From: Nocardioides zeae
GTDB lineage: Bacteria > Actinomycetota > Actinomycetes > Propionibacteriales > Nocardioidaceae
Direction: 5' to 3'
NCBI RefSeq assembly: GCF_030818655.1
Contig: NZ_JAUTAN010000001.1
Location: forward strand, 4,216,001-4,280,000
Length of the DNA: 64,000 nucleotides
Positions within the stretch are counted from its first letter, which is position 1, and every line of letters starts with the position of its first letter. The notes under the pieces were generated by a model that was not told where the DNA came from, searched no databases, and saw nothing but the letters and a program-made list of their open reading frames with translations. The translations under genes and the position numbers were made by a program. Of this stretch, positions 52,943-60,991 are shown one piece after another.

Positions 52943-53377
52943 ATGAAGAAGCTTCTCGTGGCGATCATCTCCACGGTCGTGATGGCCGTTGGCGTGCTCG
53001 CCGGTTCGGCCGTCACCGCGCAGGCCGCCGAGGGTTACCCGGGGCAGTACGCCACGGGTTCCCGCCTCACGCCCGACGCGCCGTCCAACATCGGCCGCGC
53101 CGGCACGGGCAAGGGTTTCACGATCTTCTACGCCGGTGAGCCGGGCACCCGGGTCAGCGGCACGGTCTACGTGTCGATCCGTCGCTACGGCACGAGCTCG
53201 GTGCAGGTGAAGCAGTACAGCTACTCCGGCACGACGCGCTACTACACGACGCCGACCTTCGCGGCGGGCGTCAAGGCCAACTACCGGGTGACGGTCACCT
53301 TCGTCCCGAACGACGACCAGTACCGCAACTCGGTCCGCGCCTGGAACGTCTGGGTCACCCAGTCCGGTCGCGCCTGA
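52943..53377 (+). CDS. Small secreted protein
   Basis: 144 residues with a classical Sec signal peptide (MKKLLVAIISTVVMAVGVLA, cleavage after AQA near residue 28). The mature ~115 residues are Tyr-, Thr- and Gly-rich with beta-strand character (GFTIFYAGEPGTRVSGTVYV, TTPTFAAGVKANYRVTVTFV), like an immunoglobulin-type fold. AGGGG lies 7–8 nt upstream. The strong 5' hairpin and 3' terminator suggest an abundant, monocistronic transcript. Function unknown. Confidence 0.8.
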   Translation: MKKLLVAIISTVVMAVGVLAGSAVTAQAAEGYPGQYATGSRLTPDAPSNIGRAGTGKGFTIFYAGEPGTRVSGTVYVSIRRYGTSSVQVKQYSYSGTTRYYTTPTFAAGVKANYRVTVTFVPNDDQYRNSVRAWNVWVTQSGRA

Positions 53378-53391
53378 CCCGCAGCATCTCG

Positions 53392-53425
53392 AGAACGGCC
53401 CCCGCCTTCGGGCGGGGGCCGTTCT
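53392..53425 (+). terminator. Strong hairpin terminator
   Basis: Perfect 15-bp arms (53392–53406 / 53411–53425) around a TTCG tetraloop, followed by GCGTTTCT, a partial U-tract. Confidence 0.85.
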
Positions 53426-53475
53426 GCGTTTCTGGCGGTAGTAGGCGCAGCGGTGCTCGGCCCCGTAGCGGAGCC

Positions 53476-53835
53476 TCAGTAGACGAGCGCCTGCACCCCG
53501 TCGCCCAGGATCTCCTCGGCGAACGCCGCGGCACCCGCGATCCGCACGCCGGGCACCAGGTCGGTCTCGGTGATCCCGCGGCGCACCGCGCACTGCGTGC
53601 ACACCGTCACCTGGCCGAGCTCGACGACCGTGGCGAGCAGGTCGGCGAGCGGGGCGGCGTGGGGGAGGGCGAACTCCTCGGCGTGGCCGGGCACGCCGAA
53701 CCAGGCGGCCTCGCCCGTGAGCCACAGGCCGATGTCGGCCCCGGCGGCAGCGGCCGCCGCGGCGACCGTGAAGGCCTGGTTGCAGCGCTCGGCGTCCTCG
53801 ACCCCGCAGGTGACCTTGATCCTCAGGCTTCGCAT
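53476..53835 (-). CDS. DsrE family protein
   Basis: 119 residues with the DsrE/DsrF fold: RIKVTCGVEDAERCNQAFTV, IGLWLTGEAAWFGVPGHAEE and VTVCTQCAVRRGIT. The cysteine of the CTQC loop is at the usual sulfur-carrier position, so it may carry sulfane sulfur. TAGGCT (53847–53842, minus) lies 6 nt before the ATG, indicating a leaderless transcript. Confidence 0.82.
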   Translation of the reverse strand: MRSLRIKVTCGVEDAERCNQAFTVAAAAAAAGADIGLWLTGEAAWFGVPGHAEEFALPHAAPLADLLATVVELGQVTVCTQCAVRRGITETDLVPGVRIAGAAAFAEEILGDGVQALVY

Positions 53836-53885
53836 CCCGCCAGCCTAGGACGAGCCGCGGACGGCCGCCGATAGACTCCCGCCTC

Positions 53886-53996
53886 ATGGATGCCGTGCTG
53901 ATCGCCGTGCTCGTCGCCGCGCCCCTGGGGCTCGCGGCGTTGGCCCTCCGTGCGTTGGCGCGCCTCGTGGGCGCCGGGGCCGGAGGGCGGGTCTGA
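53886..53996 (+). CDS. 36-residue single-helix membrane peptide
   Basis: Starts at an ATG 8 nt after a TAGACT box and ends in TGATG, overlapping the start of the nitrobindin-like gene. The peptide is one hydrophobic helix (VLIAVLVAAPLGLAALAL) followed by a basic-Gly tail. As the first frame of a leaderless mRNA it may drive translation of the next gene by coupling, or be a functional micro-protein. Confidence 0.55.
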   Translation: MDAVLIAVLVAAPLGLAALALRALARLVGAGAGGRV

Positions 53997-54490
53997 TGGC
54001 GTTCGAGCTGCCGTCCGACCTCCACCCCGACTGTGGGCCCATCGCCTGGATGCTGGGCACGTGGCGGGGCAACGGCCACGGGGACTACCCGACGATCGAG
54101 CCCTACCAGTTCGGTCAGGAGCTGATCTTCACCCACGACGGCCGCCCGTTCTTCCACTACATGGCGCGGTCCTGGGTGGTGGACGCCGACGGCGCGAAGG
54201 TCCGCGACGACGCGATCGAGACCGGCTTCCTGCGCGCGCTGCCCGGGGGCAAGGTCGAGCTGCTGCTCAGCCACGAGTCCGGGGTCGTCGAGATCTGGAT
54301 CGGTGAGGCCGAGGGTGGCAAGCTCGAGATCGTGACCGACGCGATCGGTCGCACCGAGGGCGCCCCCGAGGTGACGGGCGGCAAGCGGCTCTACGGCAAC
54401 GTCGAGGGCGACCTGCTCTACGCCTACGACCTGGCCGCGTTCGGCGAGGCCCTGCAGCCCCGCACCTGGGCGCGTCTGCAGCGGGCCTGA
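53996..54490 (+). CDS. Nitrobindin-like (FABP/DUF1794) beta-barrel protein, heme His absent
   Basis: 164 residues. The family markers PSDLHPDCGPIAWMLGTWRG, the GTWRGNGHGDYP loop, SHESGVVEIWIGEAEGGKL and the C-terminal AYDLAAFGEALQPRTWARLQ are present. In true nitrobindins (e.g. the M. tuberculosis protein ending QPLQDHLAAVLHR) a His near the C-terminus ligates heme; here the aligned position appears to be Arg. It therefore matches the group called ferric nitrobindin-like proteins that lack this His. It precedes a Fur-family regulator, an order I also recall from Streptomyces. Confidence 0.83.
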   Translation: MAFELPSDLHPDCGPIAWMLGTWRGNGHGDYPTIEPYQFGQELIFTHDGRPFFHYMARSWVVDADGAKVRDDAIETGFLRALPGGKVELLLSHESGVVEIWIGEAEGGKLEIVTDAIGRTEGAPEVTGGKRLYGNVEGDLLYAYDLAAFGEALQPRTWARLQRA

Positions 54491-54492
54491 CG

Positions 54493-54960
54493 GTGGGGGC
54501 GCACCACCCGGCAGCACCGGGGGACGGCGTCGAGCCGGACTGGCGTGCCCGTCTCCGAGCCCAGGGCTACCGACTGACCCCCCAGCGCGAGCTGATCCTC
54601 CAAGCGGTGACGACGCTGCGCCACGCGACCCCTGACGAGGTGCTCGCGGAGGTGCGCAAGTCGTCGTCGGCGGTCAACCTGTCGACGGTCTACCGCACGC
54701 TCGAGGTGCTCGAGGGCCTCGGCCTGGTGCGCCACGCCCACCTCAGCGACCGGGCGCCCACGTTCCACGCCGTCGACGACGGCCACGAGCACTTCCACCT
54801 CGTCTGCCGGAAGTGTGGGCGGGTCTCGTCTGTTGACGTGGAGGAGGCCGCTCGGTTCCTCGACGCGCTCCGTGACCGCCGCGGGTTCGTCGCCGACGCC
54901 GGCCACCTGGCCATCTTCGGGGAGTGCGTGCGCTGCCCCACCGACGAGGAGACGCAATGA
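54493..54960 (+). CDS. Fur family metalloregulator (Nur-like)
   Basis: 155 residues. Fur winged helix (RAQGYRLTPQRELILQAVTT, HATPDEVLAEVRKSSSAVNL, STVYRTLEVLEGLGLVRHAH) and the metal/dimer domain with HEHFHLVCRKCG and a second CxxC (ECVRC). Of the Fur branches it resembles the nickel sensor Nur of Streptomyces most, including its position after a nitrobindin-like gene. A general Fur/PerR role cannot be excluded. The start GTG is 2 nt after the previous stop, and the stop overlaps the ygfZ start (ATGA). Confidence 0.87.
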   Translation: MGAHHPAAPGDGVEPDWRARLRAQGYRLTPQRELILQAVTTLRHATPDEVLAEVRKSSSAVNLSTVYRTLEVLEGLGLVRHAHLSDRAPTFHAVDDGHEHFHLVCRKCGRVSSVDVEEAARFLDALRDRRGFVADAGHLAIFGECVRCPTDEETQ

Positions 54961-55940
54961 CCGACGACGGACCCACCCCCAGCACCCCCACGAGCCCCCT
55001 GCTGCGCCTGCCGGGCGCGGTGGCGGCGAACGGCATCGATGCTGCGGTGGCGGCGCACTACGGCTCGTTCAACGTCGAGCAGCGCCGACTGGTCGCGGGG
55101 GAGGGCTTCGTCGACCTGTCCCACCACGACGTCATCCGGGTGTCGGGGGAGGACCGCCTGACATGGCTGCACTCGCTGACGACGCAGCACCTCACCGACC
55201 TCGCGCCGCGGGAGTGGACCGGTGTGCTCGTGCTCAGCCCGCAGGGCCACGTGGAGCACGCCTTCTACGGGTACGACGACGGTGAGGCCTTCCTCGCCCA
55301 CACCGAGCCCGGTCAGGGTGCGGCCCTGGTGACGTTCCTCGACCGGATGCGCTTCTGGTCGAAGGTCGAGGTCGCCGACGTCACCGCGGAGTGGGCGCTG
55401 ACGTGGCGCCCGGCGTCCCGCGGCGAGGGTCCCTATGCGGCGTACGAGCTCGTCCCGCGCGACCAGCTGGAGGCGTACGCCGCGGCCGCCGGCCCGGCGG
55501 CCGGGCTGTGGGCCTTCGAGGCCCTGCGCATCGAGCGGGGCGAGCCCCGGCTCGGTCTCGACACCGACCACCGCACCATCCCCAACGAGGCGGGCTGGAT
55601 CGGGCCGGCGGTGCACCTCGACAAGGGATGCTACCGGGGTCAGGAGACGGTGGCGCGCGTGCACACGTTGGGGCGTCCGCCGCGGCGCCTGACGCTGCTC
55701 CACCTCGACGGATCGCAGGAGACGTTGCCCACACCGGGGGCCGAGCTGCGGCTGGGGGAGAAGGTCGTCGGCTTCGTCGGCAGCTCGGCGCGGCACCACG
55801 AGCTGGGCCCGATCGCCCTGGCGATGGTGAAGCGGAACGTCGCCCTGGACGCGACCCTCGAGGTGGAGGGCATGCCCGCCGGCCAAGAGGTGCTCGTCGA
55901 CCCCGAGGTGGGTCTGCACGTCCGTCCACGCCTGCGCTGA
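54957..55940 (+). CDS. ygfZ: YgfZ/GcvT-like folate-binding protein
   Basis: 327 residues of the GcvT/YgfZ fold. The YgfZ signature KGCYRGQETVARV is present (~residue 220), as are FVDLSHHDVIRVSGEDRLTW and LEALRIERG-like FEALRIERGEPRLGLD. YgfZ proteins bind tetrahydrofolate and help assemble or repair a subset of Fe-S enzymes such as MiaB. Coupled to the Fur-family gene by ATGA. Confidence 0.9.
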   Translation: MTDDGPTPSTPTSPLLRLPGAVAANGIDAAVAAHYGSFNVEQRRLVAGEGFVDLSHHDVIRVSGEDRLTWLHSLTTQHLTDLAPREWTGVLVLSPQGHVEHAFYGYDDGEAFLAHTEPGQGAALVTFLDRMRFWSKVEVADVTAEWALTWRPASRGEGPYAAYELVPRDQLEAYAAAAGPAAGLWAFEALRIERGEPRLGLDTDHRTIPNEAGWIGPAVHLDKGCYRGQETVARVHTLGRPPRRLTLLHLDGSQETLPTPGAELRLGEKVVGFVGSSARHHELGPIALAMVKRNVALDATLEVEGMPAGQEVLVDPEVGLHVRPRLR

Positions 55941-55961
55941 TCCCTCGCTAGAGTCACGCCC

Positions 55962-57716
55962 ATGCGTGCTGCCCGCGGCTGGAAGCTGCCCGTCCTGCTC
56001 GCCGGCGTGCTCCTGCTCGGGGTGGTGCTCTGGGGCGTGTGGCTCGTCGTCCGCACCAGCACCGACCTGGCGGCCGCGGCCGACGACGCGCGCACGCTGC
56101 AGACCGCCGTCACCGACGGTGACGACGCCGCCGCCGACGCCGCGCTGGCCAGCCTGCAGGACCACGCCGCGTCCGCGGCGGGGCGCACGGACGGTCCGCT
56201 GTGGTCGGTGATGACGTGGACCCCGTTCGTGGGCGACGACCTCGAGGGCGTGCGCGCCGTCAGCACCGTGCTCGACGACCTCGCCCAGGACGGCCTGGCG
56301 CCGCTCGTGGAGACGGCCGGCAACCTCGAAGCGTTGAGCCCCCGCGACGGGCGGATCGATCTCGACGCCGTGGCGGCGCTGCAGGAGCCGGTGGCCCGCG
56401 GCAACGAGGCGTTCCAGCGCGCGGTCGCCGAGCTCGACGAGCACGACTCCGCGGGGTACGTCGGGGTGGTGCGCGACCAGTACCGCGAGGTGGTGAGCGA
56501 GGTCGGACGCGCCGCGCGGGTCCTCGACTCCGCCGACCGCGCGGCGCAGGTGATGCCGTCGATGCTGGGCGCCGACGGTCCGCGGCACTACCTGCTGATC
56601 TTCCAGAACAACGCCGAGATCCGGGCCGGCGGGGGCCTGCCCGGTTCGGCGGCGCTCGTGACCGCGGTCGACGGCAAGATCGAGCTGGCGCGGCAGGTGG
56701 CGGGCAACTCGTTCGGCATGACGGACGAGCCGGTGCTGCCGCTGACGGACGCCGAGGACGAGATCTGGAACCGCCAGCTCGGCACCTACTTCCTCGACGC
56801 GAACTTCACCCCCGACTTCCCCCGTTCCGCTGAGCTGTGGCGGGCGCGATGGGAGCAGGAGTACGAGCCGGTCGACGGCGTCATGGCGATCGACCCGGTG
56901 ACGCTGTCCTACGTGCTGGGCGCGGTCGGTCCCATTGATGTGCCGGGGGGGCCGACGCTGACCCAGGACAACCTCGTCGACGAGCTGCTCCACCAGGTCT
57001 ACCTGCGCTACGACGACCCGGCCCAGCAGGACGCCTACTTCAATGCGGCAGCCGCCCGCACGTTCGACGCCCTGGCCGCAGGGGGCGGTAATCCCCGTGC
57101 GCTGGTCGAGGCACTCGGGCGCGGTGTCGACGAAGGCCGTGTCAAGCTGCACTCGTTCGAGGAGGCCGAGCAGGCCGTGGTGGCCGGAACGCGCATCGCC
57201 GGGGAGCTCGTGACCGATCCGGACGACGCTAACCCGCAGGTCGGCGTGTTCCTCAACGACACCACCGGCGCGAAGATGTCCTACTTCCTTCGCCACGAAG
57301 TGCATGTCACGGCCACCAGCTGCGCCCGCGGGGAGCAGCGCCTCTCCGGCCGGGCGTACCTACTGTCGGACGCCCCCGAGGATGCAGCCTCGCTGCCCAG
57401 CTACGTGACGGGAGCTGGCAACTTTGGGATCGAACCCGGCAAGCAGCTCGTGTCGGTCCAGGTCATCGGACCGGTGGGCGGCACCATCGACGACGTCACG
57501 TTCAACGACGAGCCCTACGTTGGGACGCCCACGGTCGACCTCGACGGTCGGCCCGTGCAGACCGTGCTGGCGTTCCTGGACCCGGGGTTCACAGCCGACA
57601 TCCGATGGACGATGACGACCGGTCAGGGTCAGCCAGGCGCTGTCGAGGTCGATACGACTGCCGGAGTGGAGCCTGGCGACCTGTCTTCGATCTCAACTTC
57701 CGCCTGCCGTTCCTGA
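55962..57716 (+). CDS. DUF4012 family membrane-anchored protein
   Basis: 584 residues: one N-terminal transmembrane helix (LPVLLAGVLLLGVVLWGVWL), an Ala/Asp-rich helical stalk, then the DUF4012 domain (YLLIFQNNAEIRAGGGLPGS, VDGVMAIDPVTLSYVLGAVG, MSYFLRHEVHV). Such proteins accompany surface polysaccharide loci. TAGAGT (55949–55954) lies 7 nt before the ATG. Base composition falls noticeably in the last ~180 codons, where the lower-GC polysaccharide region begins. A terminator follows. Confidence 0.87.
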   Translation: MRAARGWKLPVLLAGVLLLGVVLWGVWLVVRTSTDLAAAADDARTLQTAVTDGDDAAADAALASLQDHAASAAGRTDGPLWSVMTWTPFVGDDLEGVRAVSTVLDDLAQDGLAPLVETAGNLEALSPRDGRIDLDAVAALQEPVARGNEAFQRAVAELDEHDSAGYVGVVRDQYREVVSEVGRAARVLDSADRAAQVMPSMLGADGPRHYLLIFQNNAEIRAGGGLPGSAALVTAVDGKIELARQVAGNSFGMTDEPVLPLTDAEDEIWNRQLGTYFLDANFTPDFPRSAELWRARWEQEYEPVDGVMAIDPVTLSYVLGAVGPIDVPGGPTLTQDNLVDELLHQVYLRYDDPAQQDAYFNAAAARTFDALAAGGGNPRALVEALGRGVDEGRVKLHSFEEAEQAVVAGTRIAGELVTDPDDANPQVGVFLNDTTGAKMSYFLRHEVHVTATSCARGEQRLSGRAYLLSDAPEDAASLPSYVTGAGNFGIEPGKQLVSVQVIGPVGGTIDDVTFNDEPYVGTPTVDLDGRPVQTVLAFLDPGFTADIRWTMTTGQGQPGAVEVDTTAGVEPGDLSSISTSACRS

Positions 57717-57761
57717 TCGAGTGGTGTCTCCGGTCTGAGCGCATGATCACGACTAAGCAGA

Positions 57762-57793
57762 AGGCCCCGCCTCCTATCACGGTGGCGGGGCCT
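57762..57793. terminator. Bidirectional hairpin terminator
   Basis: Perfect 10-bp arms (57762–57771 / 57784–57793) with a 12-nt loop between the converging DUF4012 and Wzz/kinase genes. Confidence 0.7.
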
Positions 57794-57811
57794 ACGTAGA
57801 AGGTGACGGCG

Positions 57812-59245
57812 TCAGCGAGAGCGTTTGCCCCGCCGTGCGCCGTCGTCGTCAGAATCTTTCGCGGAACGGTCGGCGCGCCGACCCTCCTCCGGACCGTAGC
57901 CGTACCCGTAGCCATATCCGTAGCCGTACCCGTAGGCGCCGCCGGCCTTCGGCGTCATGTTCAAGACGACGCCGAGGGCCGCCGCGTCGACCTGCTCGAG
58001 GCGCCGAACCGCACCGTTCAACTGGTCCACGGTCGTCTTGCCGTGCCGCACGACGACGAGCGCACCGTCGGCCTGCGCCGACAGCAGCGCGGCGTCGGTC
58101 ACGGGAAGCAGCGGCGGCGCATCGATGAGCACCACGTCGTACTGCTCACGAACCTCGGCAAGGAGATCCTTCATGGCGGCGGACTGGATGAGCTCGGCCG
58201 GGTTGGGCGGGATCGCCCCGCCCCCGAGCACGTCGAGACCCGATTCGTGCGTCTGCACGGCGTCGGCGAGCGTTACCCGTCCCAAGAGAACGGTGGTGAC
58301 CCCGATGCTGGAGTCCAGGCCCAGGGATGCCGCCGCCTTGGGGCGGCGTAGGTCACACTCAATGAGCAAGGTGCGCTCCCCGCCCTGGGCTAGAGCGAGG
58401 GAAAGGTTGACCATCGTGGTCGTCTTGCCCTCGCCCGGGACTGCCGACGTGCCGACGAAGATCTTGGAGGTCTTGTCGAGGTCGATGAACTGGAGGTTGG
58501 TGCGCAGCACCCTGAATGCCTCGACTCGGGGTGCGTGCGAGGGCAGAGTGGTGATCAGTGGGTCATTGCGGACACTTGCGTCGTAGCCGATTGCACCGAT
58601 GAGCGGCGCGTCCGTGGCTCCGGCGATGTCGTCCGCCGACTTGACCGTAGAGTCGAGTAGGTCGCGCAGAATGGCAATGCCAATCCCGAGGAGGGCGCCG
58701 AGGATGAGGCCGAGGGCGATATTGCGCACTGGCTGCGGCGACACGGGGGCGTCGTTGAAGTCGGCCGGGTCCACGATCGTAGCCTTAATGGGAGCGACGG
58801 TCTGCCCGGGAGGCGTCTCGAGTTCGCGTACGAGCGCGACCATCGCTTCGGCGTACCCCTGGGCGATGCGCTGCGCGTTCTGGGCGTCGCTGTCTTCGAC
58901 GGAGATCTCGAGGTTGACGGTGTCCGGCACCACGGTTGCCGATACGCGCCCCAGCAGTTGTGGCGGCGTGAGGTCTAGACCGAGCTCGTCGATGACGTCC
59001 CCAGCGAGTTCGCGGCTCTGGATGAGGTCTGCGTAGGACGCAACGCGCTGCTGTGAGTAAAGCCCACCGGTGTATGCGTCGTTCGTATCGCTGCCCTGGG
59101 TGCTCACAAACAAACGGGCTGACGACTCATACTGAGGGGCCACGGTGAAGGTGTACGCCGCACTCATAGCGACGCAAAGGAGCGTCACGATCGCGATCGA
59201 CAGCCAAGCCGAGCGAATGATGCGCAGGTAGTCGCGGAGAGTCAT
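57812..59245 (-). CDS. Wzz–bacterial tyrosine kinase (exopolysaccharide co-polymerase/autokinase)
   Basis: About 477 residues. The Wzz part has two transmembrane helices (near residues 14–36 and ~175–195) around an extracytoplasmic domain, with the Pro-rich FNDAPVSPQPVRN before TM2. The kinase part has Walker A SAVPGEGKTTT, A' LLIECDLRRPKA and Walker B VVLIDAPPLLPVTDA. The tail ends AYGYGYGYGYGYGYG, a run of Tyr-Gly repeats that is the likely autophosphorylation cluster. It controls chain length and export of a surface polysaccharide. I chose ATG 59245 because AGGAGAGGG lies just upstream and TAGCAT (59286–59281) would start the mRNA ~30 nt before it; 59284 is the alternative. Confidence 0.9.
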   Translation of the reverse strand: MTLRDYLRIIRSAWLSIAIVTLLCVAMSAAYTFTVAPQYESSARLFVSTQGSDTNDAYTGGLYSQQRVASYADLIQSRELAGDVIDELGLDLTPPQLLGRVSATVVPDTVNLEISVEDSDAQNAQRIAQGYAEAMVALVRELETPPGQTVAPIKATIVDPADFNDAPVSPQPVRNIALGLILGALLGIGIAILRDLLDSTVKSADDIAGATDAPLIGAIGYDASVRNDPLITTLPSHAPRVEAFRVLRTNLQFIDLDKTSKIFVGTSAVPGEGKTTTMVNLSLALAQGGERTLLIECDLRRPKAAASLGLDSSIGVTTVLLGRVTLADAVQTHESGLDVLGGGAIPPNPAELIQSAAMKDLLAEVREQYDVVLIDAPPLLPVTDAALLSAQADGALVVVRHGKTTVDQLNGAVRRLEQVDAAALGVVLNMTPKAGGAYGYGYGYGYGYGYGPEEGRRADRSAKDSDDDGARRGKRSR

Positions 59246-59475
59246 CCCTCTCCTGCCAGCGTGGTCTGGGCCATGGTCGGACATGCTATCCGCGCGAGAC
59301 CTCTTGCGCCGACCTTCAGGCCATCACGCGTCCGGGTGTGGTGTACGTGTCATTTTCGAGAAGCGGATGCGGGCACCCCTTGCATGCCGCAGACTTAGGG
59401 GAGGTCCCTGCCGTTGCCCACCTCTCGGAGCCCTAGTTGACGCACACGATCGCCACAGTCAGCCGAGACAGCGCG

Positions 59476-60912
59476 ATGAACGTGTCGTCACAGGGTTTCC
59501 GGCACCGAGCTCTTGTTTATATCCCGCTGACGGCATTGGTGACGGACACCATCGCTATCGCGGTGACAGCGGCGCTCGCGATCGCTGGCCGCAACCGACT
59601 AGCGTTTTTTGACCTTGTCGGCGATGTGTCCGATATGCTGGGTGTGGTCGGACCCCTCATGTTCCTTGCGTGGATCGGCGCAATCGCTTCCTCCGGTGGC
59701 TATACGCGGTCGATCTTCGGGGCCGGCCCCGACGAGTACAAGCGGGTCGTCAATGCCTCGCTCCTGACGGCAGCCGTCGTCGGGGTCGGCTGCTACCTCG
59801 CTAAGTTCCCCTTGTCGCGCGGTTTCTTCCTCCTGGCCTTCGCCATCGGTATCCCCCTGCTCGTGCTCGGTCGGTTCGCCCTGCGCCGCGCCCTCCACAA
59901 GGCCCACCGCCTTGGCGTGCTCCAGCACCGAGTGGTCATCGCCGGTCGTCCCTCCCACGTTGACGAGATCGCCGCTGTCCTCGACCGCGAATCGTGGCTC
60001 GGCTATCACATCGTGGGCGCCGTGACCCCGGCCGGACACGTCAGCACGACCACCGCGTCGGGCATTCCGGTCATCGGTGACTCGGCTGACCTGGCCAGTG
60101 TGGCCGGCGGCGCTGATGCGGACATCGTCTTCTTCGCCAATGGCGCCTTCCGCACGTCCGACGAGATGCGCCGCGCGGCCTGGGACCTCGAGCAGCACCG
60201 CACGCAGGTCGTGGTGGCGCCGAGTGTCACTGACGTGGCGCGCGAGCGCATCACCGTCCGCCCGGTCGGCGGGCTCCCGCTGATGCACCTCGACACGGCC
60301 CGGTCCTTCAAGGCGTCCCGGTGGGCCAAGCGCACCTTCGATCTCATCGGTGCCTCGTTGCTGGTGGTGGTCCTCAGCCCCGTTCTTGCGATCGCGGCTG
60401 TGCGGGTGTGGGCGTTCGACCGCGGGCCCATCCTCTTCCGCCAGACGCGCACCGGGCGCGACGGCGTTGAGTTCGCCTGCCTCAAGTTCCGCTCGATGGT
60501 GACGAACGCCGAGGAGCTGCTCGCGAAGCTGCATGCCGAGGCAGGTTTCGACGGAGGCCTCTTCAAGATGAAGGAGGACCCGCGCATCACGAAGCCCGGC
60601 AAGTGGCTGCGCCGGTTCTCCATAGACGAGCTCCCCCAGCTGTTCAACGTCATCCGCGGCGAGATGAGCCTCGTCGGCCCCCGGCCCCCGCTGCCGGCCG
60701 AGGTCGCGACGTACGACGACGACATGCGCCGCCGGCTCCGCGTGCTGCCCGGGATGACGGGCCTCTGGCAGGTCTCCGGCCGCTCCGACCTGTCGTGGGA
60801 GGAAGCGATCCGACTCGACATCTACTACGTCGACAACTGGTCGATGATGCAGGACCTCAGCATCCTGGGCCGCACCGTCGGTGCCGTGGTGAGCTCCCGC
60901 GGCGCCTACTGA
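59476..60912 (+). CDS. Polyprenyl-phosphate sugar-1-phosphate transferase (WbaP/CpsE type)
   Basis: About 478 residues. Four transmembrane helices in the first ~150 residues, a CoA-binding-like middle (HRVVIAGRPSHVDEIAAVLD) and the C-terminal bacterial sugar transferase domain with KRTFDLIGASLLVVVLSPVL, FRQTRTGRDGVEFACLKFRS, RRFSIDELPQLFNVIRGEMS and LVGPRPPLP. It starts the polysaccharide by moving a sugar-1-phosphate onto undecaprenyl phosphate. The start is uncertain: ATG 59476 or an in-frame TTG at 59437. Its 5' part has lower GC than the rest of the window. Confidence 0.92.
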   Translation: MNVSSQGFRHRALVYIPLTALVTDTIAIAVTAALAIAGRNRLAFFDLVGDVSDMLGVVGPLMFLAWIGAIASSGGYTRSIFGAGPDEYKRVVNASLLTAAVVGVGCYLAKFPLSRGFFLLAFAIGIPLLVLGRFALRRALHKAHRLGVLQHRVVIAGRPSHVDEIAAVLDRESWLGYHIVGAVTPAGHVSTTTASGIPVIGDSADLASVAGGADADIVFFANGAFRTSDEMRRAAWDLEQHRTQVVVAPSVTDVARERITVRPVGGLPLMHLDTARSFKASRWAKRTFDLIGASLLVVVLSPVLAIAAVRVWAFDRGPILFRQTRTGRDGVEFACLKFRSMVTNAEELLAKLHAEAGFDGGLFKMKEDPRITKPGKWLRRFSIDELPQLFNVIRGEMSLVGPRPPLPAEVATYDDDMRRRLRVLPGMTGLWQVSGRSDLSWEEAIRLDIYYVDNWSMMQDLSILGRTVGAVVSSRGAY

Positions 60913-60934
60913 CGCAGCGGTTCCCTCCCGAGCT

Positions 60935-60976
60935 ACGACCGGGGTCGCCCTCCTGGGGGACGGCGAGCCCGGTCGT
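60935..60976. terminator. Bidirectional hairpin terminator
   Basis: Nested inverted repeat: outer arms of 9 bp (60935–60943 / 60968–60976) and an inner 5-bp pair, between the converging sugar transferase and rfbA genes. Confidence 0.65.
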
Positions 60977-60991
60977 GTCGTTCAGGCCCGC

